Shown here piece after piece: positions 22,002 to 33,443 of a stretch of 64,000 bases of DNA. The translations under genes were made by a program, and so were the position numbers. The stretch lies in assembly GCA_015698045.1 (NCBI GenBank), contig BLAL01000285.1, positions 1 to 64,000 of the forward strand, written 5' to 3'. This DNA comes from Rhizophagus clarus (lineage: Eukaryota > Glomeromycota > Glomeromycetes > Glomerales > Glomeraceae). Each line of letters starts with the position of its first letter. Position 1 is the stretch's first letter. The notes under the pieces were generated by a model that ran no database searches, had not been told where the DNA came from, and saw only the letters and a list, made by a program, of their open reading frames with translations.

Positions 22002-23454
22002 TTTTATTTTCCAAGTTGGAATTATTCTTCTTTATATTTAATAATTGATCTGCGAAAATTAAAAGTTTAATAATTTACATACCGTTATGGTGCATAAATT
22101 TATTATTCATAGAAATTCATTTTTTTTATGAATTTTTAATGGTTCGTAAATTAATTAATAATTTAAAAAGAATAAATCCTGCACACATGAATACTAAAAA
22201 TTTGACGGCACGAAAAAAAGATTATGAAGATCAATACAAAAATGGATTTTTTTTTAAAAAAAAGAAAAGAAAAAATTACCATGATTTCGACACTTCCTAA
22301 TTTTATATTATGATAATCACTTTTGAATAGATATTAGGATCCTGCATTTGGGATAATTTTGAAACCTAGTCCTAAATTCCTACATAATTATCATTTTGTT
22401 TTTTTCGGCAAAATATTAAAATTTATATGGACATAATTAACATGTATGAAATGTTTTTTGCGTTAAATTTCGTTATTCTAGGTTCATGACGATCACGATG
22501 ATCTTATTATAAAACATGAGAACCGAATTTTATGCAATAATGTCAATCTTCTCTTTTGGTTTAGTTAATTTTTTTAATCGATTAAAAGTTTTTATAATTA
22601 TTCGATTACTATCATTTTACGTTCTATTAGAATATGCAGAATTTAATTTACTGATTGATACCTTTTTAATCATATTAATGTTTTTATATTGATCGACATT
22701 ATACCGATATTAGTATGTCTCATTAAATCCAATATCGTAATTTATTGTTACTGAATGGGGTTATATTAGCATTTGACCGGTATTTAGCGTCCCGTTCAAT
22801 AACATAATCAATGATATGCACTGGAAGATTAGAAGCTATTGAAAACTTCCAATTCTTCGATTCTTCCAATTTCGGACCTTCCGACATGAATTTACATTTG
22901 GAAAGAATTTGAATTGGAAGGATTGGAAGGTCCAAGTTCAATAAAGTCATCGGAAGCATCAAGTATCTGATATACACTGTACCCTTCTAATGTAACTTAA
23001 AAAGTTATTGTTGTTAAGCTGATTACGATGATCGACATTCGAGTGATTATTTTGCTTTCATATTTAACACTATCATGCTGACTAATATTTAGGTTTAATC
23101 GTAAAAATTAGTATTATTATTCATGGGAAGCTGTGATGACAGATTTTTTCTCAAAAACCATGCTATTGCCACTCATTAAATATAGCATGTGACTAATTAT
23201 TTAAACTATTTTAACTTTATTGTTATGACATTTTATGAAACTTTGAAAGTTGTACATTGTCACGTGCCGCACGGACATCCGGACATTCATATCATTCTTT
23301 GGACTAAACAAAAATTTCCCGTGATCATTTAATCATGAGTGACACTTGGTACGGCAAGGGATTATATTATATACGCAAATCAATCCGTTCAAATTTTGTG
23401 TTTTTCATGCAGGAGATTAATTTAATTATAAAAAGATATATATATATATTTTTT
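21970..23454. other. 5' flank of the Sel1 kinase and AT-rich intergenic region
   Basis: A run of about 30 T (A on the kinase strand) lies immediately upstream of the kinase ATG at 21,971-22,000. Beyond that I see no gene, RNA or strong repeat; short open frames here lack coding character. Confidence 0.4.
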
Positions 23455-23870
23455 TTGTTATAAAATTCCGCTGAACTTAAGAGTTTCGAACCGGATTTAT
23501 TTTTAAAACCTGATTTACTTAACTTAATATATCCAGTTTCTTTTATTTCGTTCGGATTATTCGATGAAACGAGGAACCGAATCTTTGGTTTTCGGATTAT
23601 TGTATCCTGTTGCTTCTCGTTTTATTCGAATTCTAATTCGAATGGAAGGAAATTGGATTTGAACCGGAGTTCAAATCTCCGTTAACCTCTATACTGAACC
23701 CTTTTTTGCGACTTCGTCGTTTCTTATGATGTTTCGGGATTTGAATTACGGGAGAGTTTATTTCATAATCTACTTGTCTATCTATCTTCATTGATTTAAT
23801 GGAATAGTAATTAAAGATGATTAGAAGAAATAAAAATTAACATATGAGCGGATTAACTACTGAAACTAAA
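23455..23870. repeat. Palindrome-rich segment, possible tRNA-derived element
   Basis: This segment is less AT-rich than its surroundings and rich in inverted words, for example ATTCGAATT / AATTCGAAT near 23,627-23,643 and CGATGAAACGAG against CTCGTTTTATTCG. It contains the tRNA-like stretch listed separately. It could be a SINE or MITE; ends not defined. Confidence 0.3.
23655..23700 (-). other. tRNA-like A-box and B-box pair (tRNA fragment or SINE head)
   Basis: On the minus strand CAGTATAGAGG (23,686-23,696) resembles a tRNA A-box, as in Glu/Asp tRNAs. GGTTCAAATCC (23,655-23,665) is one base from a consensus B-box. Between them is a perfect 5-bp stem with a 7-base loop (CGGAG-ATTTGAA-CTCCG). 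The boxes are too close together for a full tRNA and no acceptor stem pairs, so this is not an intact tRNA gene. Confidence 0.3.
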
Positions 23871-25370
23871 CGCACGAGCTCCTAAAATCAAAAAAGCTTT
23901 ACTGAAAACACTACCTAAAGGAAGTTTTAAATTTTCCTTCTCGAATGTTTCCATATAATAATTATATTACTGCCTTTAAGTTATCTTCTTCATGGAATGT
24001 ACTCCTTAAAAAAAAGTGCGTATCTAATATAGTTGCCTCAAAAATTCGGGAATTGACGATTTCTTGCTTAAATTGGGGTTATTGTAAAGCATTTTAAATT
24101 GTATGTGTTGGGCTCGTGTATTTTAATAATAAACTTAAACCAGTCATCATTTTCAAACACCATTATCGCATAAAAAAGTTTTAAAATTTTTTTAATTTAT
24201 ATAATAAATACTGTATATTTCAATAGATATAGATTTGATATCATAGATACAAATACTCAAAACTACTGTATATAATTCAAGACTAAAATAATTTTTTCTT
24301 AAATTGAATTATGAATTAGTTAATAATTATTGATAATATTTTGCATCCAAGTATAAAAATTTATTAAGTACATTTATTTCAAATATAAATAGTAATAATA
24401 TTAATAAAGATCATATACAATGATTTTTCATCCGTCAAGCTACAACATCTGTATATGCTCTGTTTATATTAAAATATTTTGTGAATACTCGTTGTATTCA
24501 AGTTAACGAACGAAAGATGGGATTTACTTTAGCAACAGCTAAAACAAAAATTCTCTTATTGTACAAATTATTAATCTATGAAAATTATTGTAATGTTAAA
24601 AAAATTGCAATAAAATAATATGCTATTTTTTTTTAGTTTCTAAAAGTTTTAACATACAGGCTACAGCAGCAAAATTGTAGGTGGGTTTTTGGTATGTATG
24701 ATTTATTTCTTTTTTGCTTAAAATTAACAATGTCGAAATTATGTAATTGTTTAAATTTCTTTAAAATGTCTAAAGTTGAAGGAATTTTATTATTAGGATA
24801 AAGGGACTTTACGTGTCTTTCTTAATATATTTTAATATCATTAGAATCACAATAGTAAAGGCTTCATCTTATTATGATTTCACTTATATCCAGTTTCTCT
24901 TTTCAGCGTTGATAGCATAATGAATGTAATAGAATGTTTTGTTATGAGAGTGAAAAGGTAGGCTAGCGTAAATAGTTAGAGTGTGGATAGTTGGCCAAAT
25001 AATGGTGTACAATGAGAAATTTTTTTGTCAAGCAGAAAGGTAATTTTTTTCTTTACAAGGCAAAAGAAGCGCAAGATGATAGTATAATATTTTTCAAAAG
25101 GTATGGGAGTTTTTATTTAGATGTAAGATGTAACCAAATGATTCGTCCACCAAAAAAAAAAAATATATATATTAAATCGTTTGTTCCACAAATTTAGATT
25201 TAAAGTTACCAATAAAATTTAGATTTAACATGTGCGTGTTGCACTAAAATCATATTTTAAGAAAATAAAGTATTTTTTCCTATTTATGCCGCGCAAAGAA
25301 TTTTCTGTTTAAAAAAAGAATTTCTTATTTAAATTCATAATTTCTTCATAGAAATGATAAAATTAAAATT
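23871..25370. other. AT-rich intergenic region
   Basis: No gene or defined element recognised. Short open frames (for instance 25,012-25,197) end in homopolymer runs and look accidental. Confidence 0.4.
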
Positions 25371-25703
25371 GTTACACACCGACACTATCGCAGCAGTATT
25401 TCAGCCAATCTTAATAGAAAACAAAAGAATACTTTTTTTATCGAGAATTCTATAGAATCTTTCTACGTTTGGCCGCATGGTATATAATGTTACCATACAC
25501 CACATGGTGCATCATTATCATTTCCTTTTTGGGTTTCGTCATAGCTGTTACACATTGAAAAATCAAATACTTTTTAGGTTATGGTCGCTTTGAAAGTACA
25601 GAAATTTTAAAGGTTTTGGAAGTTTCGGCTTTCACATTTGTGGCGAAACTAATTTCGCCGAGTTTCGGCCGATTTTCGGCCAAAACATTAGTTGGTGTGT
25701 AAC
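25371..25703. mobile_element. Small TIR element with TTTCGGC word island
   Basis: GTTACACACC (25,371-25,380) and GGTGTGTAAC (25,694-25,703) are perfect inverted ends of a 333-bp segment. The right part (25,615-25,690) is built from TTTCGGC / GCCGAAA words, including GGCGAAACTAATTTCGCC. No coding potential, so probably a non-autonomous DNA element. Confidence 0.45.
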
Positions 25704-27480
25704 ATGATCAATTAGGAAATATTTATTTATATATAAGGTTCTTGGTGTAGCATGAATAAATTATAAATAATTAAAAAAAAAAGCTTCAAATGTCATCAGC
25801 TACGTATAACTGATAATGACATTTAATTAGTGTATTTGTCTTAGTCGTTTAGCAATTTGATTCTGATTAGTTGATATCTTTATCACTCATCATAGTGGAC
25901 AGTTAATTTTCTTTACACCCTATACTCATTCTTCGTAATCGTTTTAAAAAAAAACTCTTTCTCGTACCTTAGAACCATGAGGACCCCGAAATATACGTAA
26001 AACGAGTTTGCGTATAATGAGGCAAAAATAATCAAAAAGTTTGTGCCTTTTGTGGTTGATTTCAGTCAAATTATTACCTTTTTTAGATACTGACTGACAT
26101 CATCTTAATTCCGGCCCTGAAGGAATGTTTAATAAAGTATAATTAAGATTATGAATTTAAATCTAAATTTGCGACGTAGCGATATAGTCGTTATACTGCA
26201 AACGATTTAAAATTTTTTATGGTAACATATAAGCTTGGATAAAATTATTTTAACTTAAAATCTAAATTTACTGCGTAGTGATATATTCGTTATACAATTT
26301 ATTGAATCTTTTTTTATGATGCACAAAATAATTTTTCTAAATATCTTATATTCTTTCTTTGTAATTGTTTAAAAAAAACCTTCCTCACATTTTTCGCACT
26401 TTCTTTGTAAAAAATATTTTTACTCAGTCTTTGTAACACCTTCGCAGAAATTTTTTTTTTTTGTAAATAAACTTAGAATAACTATCACCTTTCGCTACTG
26501 TTTAGCCTTCTTCTTTCACGACGAAACTTTATATTGTATTTCGTTATGAATATTGAGAAATTAAAAGCCAGAACTATTAAGTGAAATTAACTTCACAACT
26601 TGTCAAGTTTTTTTCTGAGATAAAAGTTCTCCAGAACAATATTGTAAAGAGGATATTGAATTTAAAATCAAAGATATTTCATGGCTCTATTTTACAATCT
26701 TAGCCGAGAGTTTAAATACGCGAAATTTTTGGTTTATTTATTGTTGCATCAGTGTTGGTGTGTTGAGAATTTAAATTAAAAATTTTTTTATATAGAAAAA
26801 TTCTTGGTGCGAGTGTGCGACTTGTATAAGATTTAAATCAAAATTTGTGACATAATGATATAGTCGTTTTAAATTTTATTTTTTTTTTTTAGCGGATGAA
26901 GTAATTTTCGTTACATTTTATATTCATTCTTTGTTATTGTTCAGAAAAAACTCGTATTTTGGAACCATCGCAAAAATAATTTCCTCACTCAATTCATATC
27001 ACTTTTATGATATGCACCCAAAATTTTTTTGCATAGAAAAATTCTTACTTGAGTAAGTTATAATTATTTCTTTAAATATGGTATAAACAAAGAAGAAATA
27101 AATCATATCGATTTCAGGTTATTCATTTATATTTATAGAACGTATTTGTTATATAATAATTTTCAAAGCATTTTAGGTTAAACTAAGTAGGCTCGGTTTT
27201 TGCAATAAAGACGCTCAGATTATTCAACAATTTTTAATTTTTTATTATAATACAAATAACAGATAAATATGCTAAGAGACCGTCTAAGATCACGAGATTT
27301 CATGCAGCGTTATCGCTATTTGCAGTTTTAATTTATCATTATAATAAGTATAAATAATGAAACTAAATTATATATATAGAAGTTGTTAAAGATATGCACT
27401 CATTCATAAATACGATGATTGATAAAATTCTTATTTTTCTTTTTTATGCATGGAATTTTTTTTGTTTATTTTTTCTTTTT
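25704..27480. repeat. Degenerate tandem and dispersed repeats
   Basis: A unit containing AATCTAAATTTGCGACGTAG, GATATAGTCGTTATAC and a Cys-poor T-rich tail (TATATTCATTCTTTGTAATTG) recurs at about 25,915, 26,150, 26,255 and 26,840. From about 27,010 to 27,470 the sequence matches 41,955-42,450 in the same orientation (shared landmarks GCAGCGTTATCGCTATTTG and AATATGCTAAGAG). No genes. Confidence 0.5.
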
Positions 27481-27499
27481 TAACATTGACTAGTGCTCT

Positions 27500-27605
27500 T
27501 ACCAGGTCATGTCGGGTCGGTTTTGAAGATATACCCACCCGACCTAAATGAAAAAAATAAAGACCCTAAACCCGACCAGAGTGGATATCCCGGGTTTAAA
27601 CCCTA
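27500..27605. repeat. GGTCGGGT / ACCCGACC word island
   Basis: A roughly 100-base GC-rich island in AT-rich DNA is made of GGGTCGG, CCCACCCGACC, AAACCCGACC and CCCGGGTTTAAACCC words. It is similar in style to the islands at 25,615, 48,640 and 63,870. No coding potential. Confidence 0.5.
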
Positions 27606-29261
27606 ATTTTTTATAATTAATTAGTAATCGTTCAATAACTAGTCATAAAAATTATTATAGCTGATTTCATAATGTACGGGAAACATTCATTTTTATTTAC
27701 ATTAGACAAAACCCAGTAAAACATAAAAATTATATCATTACTATATGGCCATATATTTAAACCCCATGGAAAATACTACTCATAATAGCGTATGTGCGAG
27801 AATAATCTATATTGAACGACACACTATAAACAAAAATAACAAACATGTAAACGTTTACTTCGCAAATAACTTTATTTCATAAATAGCTGTGCTATCGGTA
27901 ATAATACGACATTGTCAACGGATTTTAGTTGCATTTATTGGTGATTTCTCAGATTGTTCCAGTGAGTGCCTCAAATAAACTTAGCTTTATTTCATCGATG
28001 GTAAAACCAGGAAACGATCAATTGACTAAGATCATCGACGGAAAAACCGTGACATTTTTTCACGATCAACAAAGGATGTCATCGATGGCAAAACTGTTAC
28101 CCGAGAGAACGATCGACTAACTGACGTAATCGATGACAAAACATTTTCCCGAGTGAACGATGCCCTTTACCAGTTCCGAAGGGCATGATAATTGTATTCT
28201 ATTTTTGAAGTATATTCGATTAAGTTGCTCTTTAACGCAATTAACAAAATTGTATAATGCAATTGACGGAGCAAAGAAGTTATCATACTACTAATAAATA
28301 TTTACCTAATAAAATGCTGCATTATATTTCTCAGAACGTTCTATGCTAAAGGACAACAAGGAATAGAACATTACTTTGTACAACCCACAACTATCTATAA
28401 ATAACAAGAAAATGTTAATGCATATTCGAATATAAAGTATGAACATTAGCAAACGTTATCGGAAAGATTTAATATTGTTCGTATCTGTAAATGTTGTTCG
28501 AGATAATCGTAAGCGACAAGATTTCTACGATACGAAATGAATGTTCATATGATTTCTGGTTCGGTTGTTATGTTATTTTATGAGGAGTATGGATTCTTAA
28601 CTCGTATATATTAGTTCACGGTGAGGATCAATTTGTTCGTACATCTTATAAAGTAAAAGATAGCTTCAATCTGCCTGAACGTGGACTATTAAAAGAATCT
28701 AATATTAGCTACGAATACACGTTTTTCGAAAAATCTGTCTATATGGTAACCTACATAAACAGTTCAACAAAAAAAGTTTTCGGAACATATCTCTGAGAAG
28801 CAACATTGTTTCTTACGTTTACCTAGAAAATGAGAAAATTATGTTGATGCGTTGACTCAGATGGGTTCATATTCGACAGAAACAGTAAAACAAAAATCTA
28901 AAAAAACATACGTATCTGATAGTTTCATTATGAAGCGAACATACTATAGCCATTAGGTATACTGCACTTTGTTTGTGCAGTTGCAACATTAATAGAAAAA
29001 AAAAAGATTACTTAAATTTATTATGAATTGTGTAACAATAAGAATTACAAATATGTACAACATATTGTGCTCTTGATTTTCATTATCTAATTTGAATTTG
29101 TTTGAATTTTTGTATATAATCGTCTTGTACAAATCATACGAAGCCTAATAATAATCATGGTCTTAATCACTTAATGGTAAGAAAAGGATTTATTTTTACG
29201 CAATACCGATTTCTGCACTATTTGCTAATCAACGTATTAATAAATTTGTAACTTAGATATT
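27606..29261. repeat. Intergenic region with a dispersed repeat copy
   Basis: From about 27,985 to 28,170 lie three tandem copies of an ATCGATGGCAAAACTGTTWCC unit, with CGATCAACTAACTGA between them, homologous to the minus strand of 11,640-11,770. The rest (28,170-29,260) shows no gene I can support. Confidence 0.45.
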
Positions 29262-29668
29262 ATGGATTTTATTAAGAAGTGCATCATAGGATATTTTAAA
29301 ATCGCTCTTGGACTATTCATCGTTACGACGACATTATACCATATAATTAATTTAAACCAAGTTATGTATGAAAATGTAAGTGATCTCAGTCGTCTTCACA
29401 TGACATTAACATAATTTGTTTAGAATATTAAAACTATGAACGAAGATCTAAAAACGAAAATCGACGTACTGTAGCAATCTCCATATCCTTCGAAAAATTG
29501 AAAAGGTTCATGAACATTGAGAGACAAATCCAACTACTTGGTAATAAAATCGACAATAAATTCGATTTTCTTAACAAAAAATTTGTCAATAAATTCGATG
29601 CACTTACTAAAAAGTTGGGAGGAAAACTCAATATCAAAGGAGAGATCGAAGTCCTTGATAATAAATAA
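29262..29668 (+). pseudogene. Small membrane-anchored coiled-coil protein, probable frameshift
   Basis: Exon 1 (29262-29375) encodes a short cytosolic lead and one transmembrane helix (FKIALGLFIVTTTLYHII). A 48-nt GT-AG intron with a CATTAAC branch follows (29376-29423). Exon 2 starts NIKTMNEDLKTKID and hits a TAG at about 29,472. In the neighbouring frame the protein continues as FEKLKRFMNIERQIQLLG and KFDFLNKKFVNKFDALTKKL to a stop at 29666-29668. The two halves have matching coiled-coil character, so one frameshift or a missed mini-intron separates them. Function unknown. Confidence 0.4.
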
Positions 29669-30704
29669 TTTTTGAGACCTACAAATTTATTTTTTTTTAT
29701 TAAAAAAAAATTATTTCATTTTTTTTTTTATTAAAAAAAATTCACGCTCTTTGTAAGCATGTAATGAAAAATTTCTATTCACATAATAGTTCGTCCATTA
29801 TGGTTTATCAAAATAAATGCCAAAGCAAATGAGCTTCTTGCTATATACATAATTAGTTATCTATGAACATAATATAGAACCCTCAGAGATCGATGTCATA
29901 TGGCACTGGGCAAAGCTCACACGTCATGTTCCTCCTGTACACACTTCCCAATTACCCAATCTTACACCGATTTTTTACTGAAACCACCGATGGGATACCC
30001 CAGTAATTTCGCAAATCTATATGGATTCCGTGTACGTTAAGATTCTAATAATAGTTCGAGGATTATAATTCCAAAGTAAATATTCTTGTCATATATTGCA
30101 TTCATCGAACGAGCTCAACTGCAAGAATGTGACCTTGGGACACAGTTGGCTTATCGGCATGAAAAAAGTTTATCCGAAAAAAAATTATGTTAATATAAAA
30201 AAGGCGAAAATAATTGGTATTGTTAAACTATCCCTTGAAATATACATGGACAAAACATGGCATATTCCAATTATAGCCGTGGTCGATCAATAATACAAGA
30301 AACAAAAAATCATTCCCCGTTTCTCACAAAAATACCTAGGTATAACTAGTGCAAAATCCATTTATTATATATACGTAAATTATGGCAACGAATTTTACGA
30401 CGAAAACTATTCAAAGAAATGTATAACAAAAACATATCACTAAATTTTACCAACTAAAATGTATAACTAAAATGTTCAACTAAAAATGTATCACTAAAAT
30501 GTTCAATTAAAGATGTATACCTAAATTTAATAACTAGTCATATTCAATATTCTTGAAATTGTCCGATCCTTACAGTAATAACTAGATGTGATATACCCAA
30601 CTAGTTATACTGCCTTGAGTTTCTCAAGTCCCATGTGGTAAACCCCATCTTTGAGCGACCAGGAAAACATCTATGACGGGAAACAACGAATATGCGAGAT
30701 GTAA
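29669..30704. repeat. Intergenic region with dispersed and short tandem repeats
   Basis: The segment 30,058-30,170 (GATTATAATTCCAAAGTAAA, GAGCTCAACTGC, ACAGTTGGCTTAT) recurs in the same orientation at 37,243-37,350. From 30,430 to 30,540 a short unit of the type TATMACTAAAATGTWYAACT is repeated about seven times. No genes. Confidence 0.5.
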
Positions 30705-33443
30705 TCAGTCCAGAAGACACCAATTTGTTGTAAAATCAATGATCTCTCCTTTCTGTCTATAAAATTGGTCATATAAAGCATTTTGTTTTTCTTTGTTTAT
30801 AAAAGTTTGTTCAAAAGGTTGTTTAATATCGCGAACATTAAGTGAAAATGGTGATTCCCCATTGGAAACACATTTTATATCGTCATATATTATTTCATGC
30901 ACCTCTTTTTCCCAATAACTTGATAAATGTGCACTTATTGGAGAAATTACCGCCTGAGCTGCCAAGCTTATACCCACACCTTGCATAATAGAAAAAAAAG
31001 CGTTTCCACCAACTTTTACTACATGTTTACCTGATTCTGTAGCTCCTACTTTTAAAACATCTTTTATTATGACTTTACCTCCTTGTTTTGTTACTTCTTC
31101 AGCTGCTTCTTGAGACAAGACTTTAAAACTATTTTTAGTCACTTCTTGCATAAATATTTTACTACCCTCCGTTGCAACAACGGCATCCTTAACAAACCAA
31201 CCTCCTTTTGAGATTAATTGTTTTGTTCCTTCTGTTGTAATAACGGCATCTTTAACAAACAAACCTCCTTTTGATATTAATTGTTTTGATCCTTCTGTTA
31301 TGGTTATTTGACCTGATTGTTGAAAAACTAATTCTTTGGTTGCTTCTTTAGTAATCGCACCACTCGTAACTGTAACAGCTGCTATTCCTGTTCCTTTCGC
31401 TATTTCATTTGGTTTGTTTGGGTCTGTAGGGTTAATACCTCTAAATTGAGGAAACACCGCTTCATTAATATATATCCCACGATATTTTGGTCCATTTTTC
31501 CCACCCAAACCCGGTCTTCCTCCTCTTCCATCTTCACCTCTTCCACAACTTTTAATAATAGTAGGATTTTCAGAAGATTGAAATTGACATTCTATAATTA
31601 CGGAACCAGATTTCCCTCCAAGACCACCTACTCCCCCTTGTCCACCATTTCCCCCTTTTTGTCCTGGATCATAACTTTCATATATTTCTCTAAATTTATC
31701 ATTAAAAGTGAGGAAAAACTTAATTCCTTTTTCTATATAATTTAAACGACTCTCAGCTGTAAAATTTTCCCTCAAAATAAGAGCGGATTCTTTTCTATTC
31801 ATTACATTCTCTCTTCCGTGATCTCGACCATCCATTCCTTTAGCGCCATTACCGCCGTCTTGACCCTTACCTCCATCCCCACCACTAACATCGATCGTTA
31901 AGGAAGACATATTGAAAAATTTTTTTCCTTTAGCGTAGAAATTTCCTCCATTACCACCAGGCAATCCAGGTAACCCATCTTTTCCGTTAATTTGGTCTTC
32001 ACTTCCAGAAACTCCATCACTCGCTTTACTCGGTTGGTGCTGAGGACCAGGATTACCTTTTAAATTAATTATCCTTTTACCTATAACACTCATTCGAGGA
32101 GAAATTAATGTCAAATTGATTCCCGGTGCAATTACATCTTCATCAATAAACAAATATTTCAGGCTATATATATTTATTTCGGATAAATTTTGATCTTTCA
32201 TTGCAGTATTGAGATCTTTAATACCAATCATTAGACCTTTGAGAGTTAACTTTCGCCCTTGTATATCCTTTTCAGGTAAGGATATTAGTATATTCAAATT
32301 CCGAAGAGATTCAAGTATAAAACGATACCAGCTACTAGTATTGCTTCTAATTTTAAGTGACTCTGGTTTAATAAGTTTAATGAAATCTAGTTGAAAAATT
32401 TTTTTATAAAATTTATCCTTAAGTTCTTCGTTTTGTAACATTTTAGTGGTTAAAAAAATTTGATAAAGGTTGTTTTCAAATTGCGACGGTTCATCAGATA
32501 TATTTTCTAATTGATCAGAAAGTTGTTTTAAAAGTGATCTCAATTCATCAATCGTGTCAGAATGGTATTCTATCAATTTCCCGATATAGACCAAAATTTC
32601 TGGACAAAACTTGAGTGATATAAAATTTTCTATATCATCATTGAGCTTTTCTGACAGACTACTGATAAGATTTTTCGATTCCGGTGAGATAGAAATACTA
32701 GGTTCTGGATTCTCTAGATAAGAAATCTTATTTAAACCTTCTAAGATTAGAGATCTGTCTTCATCAGAAATAAGACCTTCTTTTTGAGGAGCATTGAAAA
32801 AAACGATTTGACTTTTAGGAGAAGATAAAAAATCAAGTATTTTTCTTTGGGATATATTAAAATTTTCTTGGTCATCCTGTTCTTTAAGGATCTTATGCAA
32901 TCCTTTTCTCATTTTTTCCAAGTTAAGAGATTCGTTTTTTGTTACTACTAAACATAACCCATAAATTAGCTCGTCTGTGTTCTTAAAAGTTTCTCCTACA
33001 TTTCGAATAAGGTTTAAAAAGCTCTTCCTCCTTGACCCTTTAATTGTATTCTCAGAAACGATAACCAAAACCTTTACCTTTTTTGCACTTTTGATTAGCT
33101 TGTAAATTGAAAAGGCATTCACAATATCTTGGACAGAACCACGCGTATCCCCAAAACCAGGACAATCCCAAAATTCCATCCAGCTTGATGGCAGAGAAGT
33201 TTTTGCAACACAACCGTCGCCAATTTCCATACCTTCTACAGCACTGTCAGTATTAATAACAAATTCATCAAAGCCCTCATCAGCTTTACTAAACAAGGGA
33301 ACTTCGGCTAAATAATTTAAGAGAGCGCTTTTCCCTTCTCCCGTATCGCCAATAATTACAATTGCATTTTCTTGTTGAGATGGAATCTTTGCATCTACTT
33401 GGTTTATAAGTTGATATATTTCTTCAATTTCATTTGAAGCCAT
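30705..33443 (-). CDS. P-loop GTPase with collagen-like Gly-rich region
   Basis: A single exon of 912 residues with an ATG start. The N-terminus has a P-loop (GDTGEGKSA, 32-40) and a switch-II motif DCPGFGDT (93-100). The hydrophobic VKVLVIVSENT and LCLVVTKNES are consistent with the later strands of an AIG1/septin-like G domain. A helical stalk (about 250-440) is followed by a Gly-rich stretch (about 455-660) with GxxGxxG triplets (GKDGLPGLPGGNGGN, GGDGGKGQDGGNGAKGMDG, GGNGGQGGVGGLGGKSG). Then come three tandem copies of an EGTKQLISKGGLFVKDAV unit (about 720-790) and a hydrophobic small-residue helix (FSIMQGVGISLAAQAVISPI), which may touch membranes. Similar G-domain plus DGxxG proteins occur in Rhizophagus. 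The cellular role is not known. Confidence 0.8.
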   Translation of the reverse strand: MASNEIEEIYQLINQVDAKIPSQQENAIVIIGDTGEGKSALLNYLAEVPLFSKADEGFDEFVINTDSAVEGMEIGDGCVAKTSLPSSWMEFWDCPGFGDTRGSVQDIVNAFSIYKLIKSAKKVKVLVIVSENTIKGSRRKSFLNLIRNVGETFKNTDELIYGLCLVVTKNESLNLEKMRKGLHKILKEQDDQENFNISQRKILDFLSSPKSQIVFFNAPQKEGLISDEDRSLILEGLNKISYLENPEPSISISPESKNLISSLSEKLNDDIENFISLKFCPEILVYIGKLIEYHSDTIDELRSLLKQLSDQLENISDEPSQFENNLYQIFLTTKMLQNEELKDKFYKKIFQLDFIKLIKPESLKIRSNTSSWYRFILESLRNLNILISLPEKDIQGRKLTLKGLMIGIKDLNTAMKDQNLSEINIYSLKYLFIDEDVIAPGINLTLISPRMSVIGKRIINLKGNPGPQHQPSKASDGVSGSEDQINGKDGLPGLPGGNGGNFYAKGKKFFNMSSLTIDVSGGDGGKGQDGGNGAKGMDGRDHGRENVMNRKESALILRENFTAESRLNYIEKGIKFFLTFNDKFREIYESYDPGQKGGNGGQGGVGGLGGKSGSVIIECQFQSSENPTIIKSCGRGEDGRGGRPGLGGKNGPKYRGIYINEAVFPQFRGINPTDPNKPNEIAKGTGIAAVTVTSGAITKEATKELVFQQSGQITITEGSKQLISKGGLFVKDAVITTEGTKQLISKGGWFVKDAVVATEGSKIFMQEVTKNSFKVLSQEAAEEVTKQGGKVIIKDVLKVGATESGKHVVKVGGNAFFSIMQGVGISLAAQAVISPISAHLSSYWEKEVHEIIYDDIKCVSNGESPFSLNVRDIKQPFEQTFINKEKQNALYDQFYRQKGEIIDFTTNWCLLD

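Noticed and set aside
21967..22014. Upstream ATG giving a poly-lysine N-terminus for the Sel1 kinase
   Set aside because: The lysines come from a run of about 30 A in the 5' flank; the next ATG (MPRK) gives a normal kinase start.
22723..22977. 84-codon minus-strand frame
   Set aside because: Short, and includes an internal near-palindromic GAAGGTCC / GGACCTTC DNA repeat that explains the opening.
23648..23720. Complete tRNA gene
   Set aside because: A- and B-boxes are too close and no acceptor stem or full cloverleaf can be drawn.
26440..26900. CRISPR-like regular repeats
   Set aside because: The repeated units are diverged, irregularly spaced and lie in a eukaryotic genome; they are degenerate dispersed repeats.
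30096..30293. 65-codon plus-strand frame
   Set aside because: It lies in a dispersed repeat whose second copy (37,243) does not keep the frame open.
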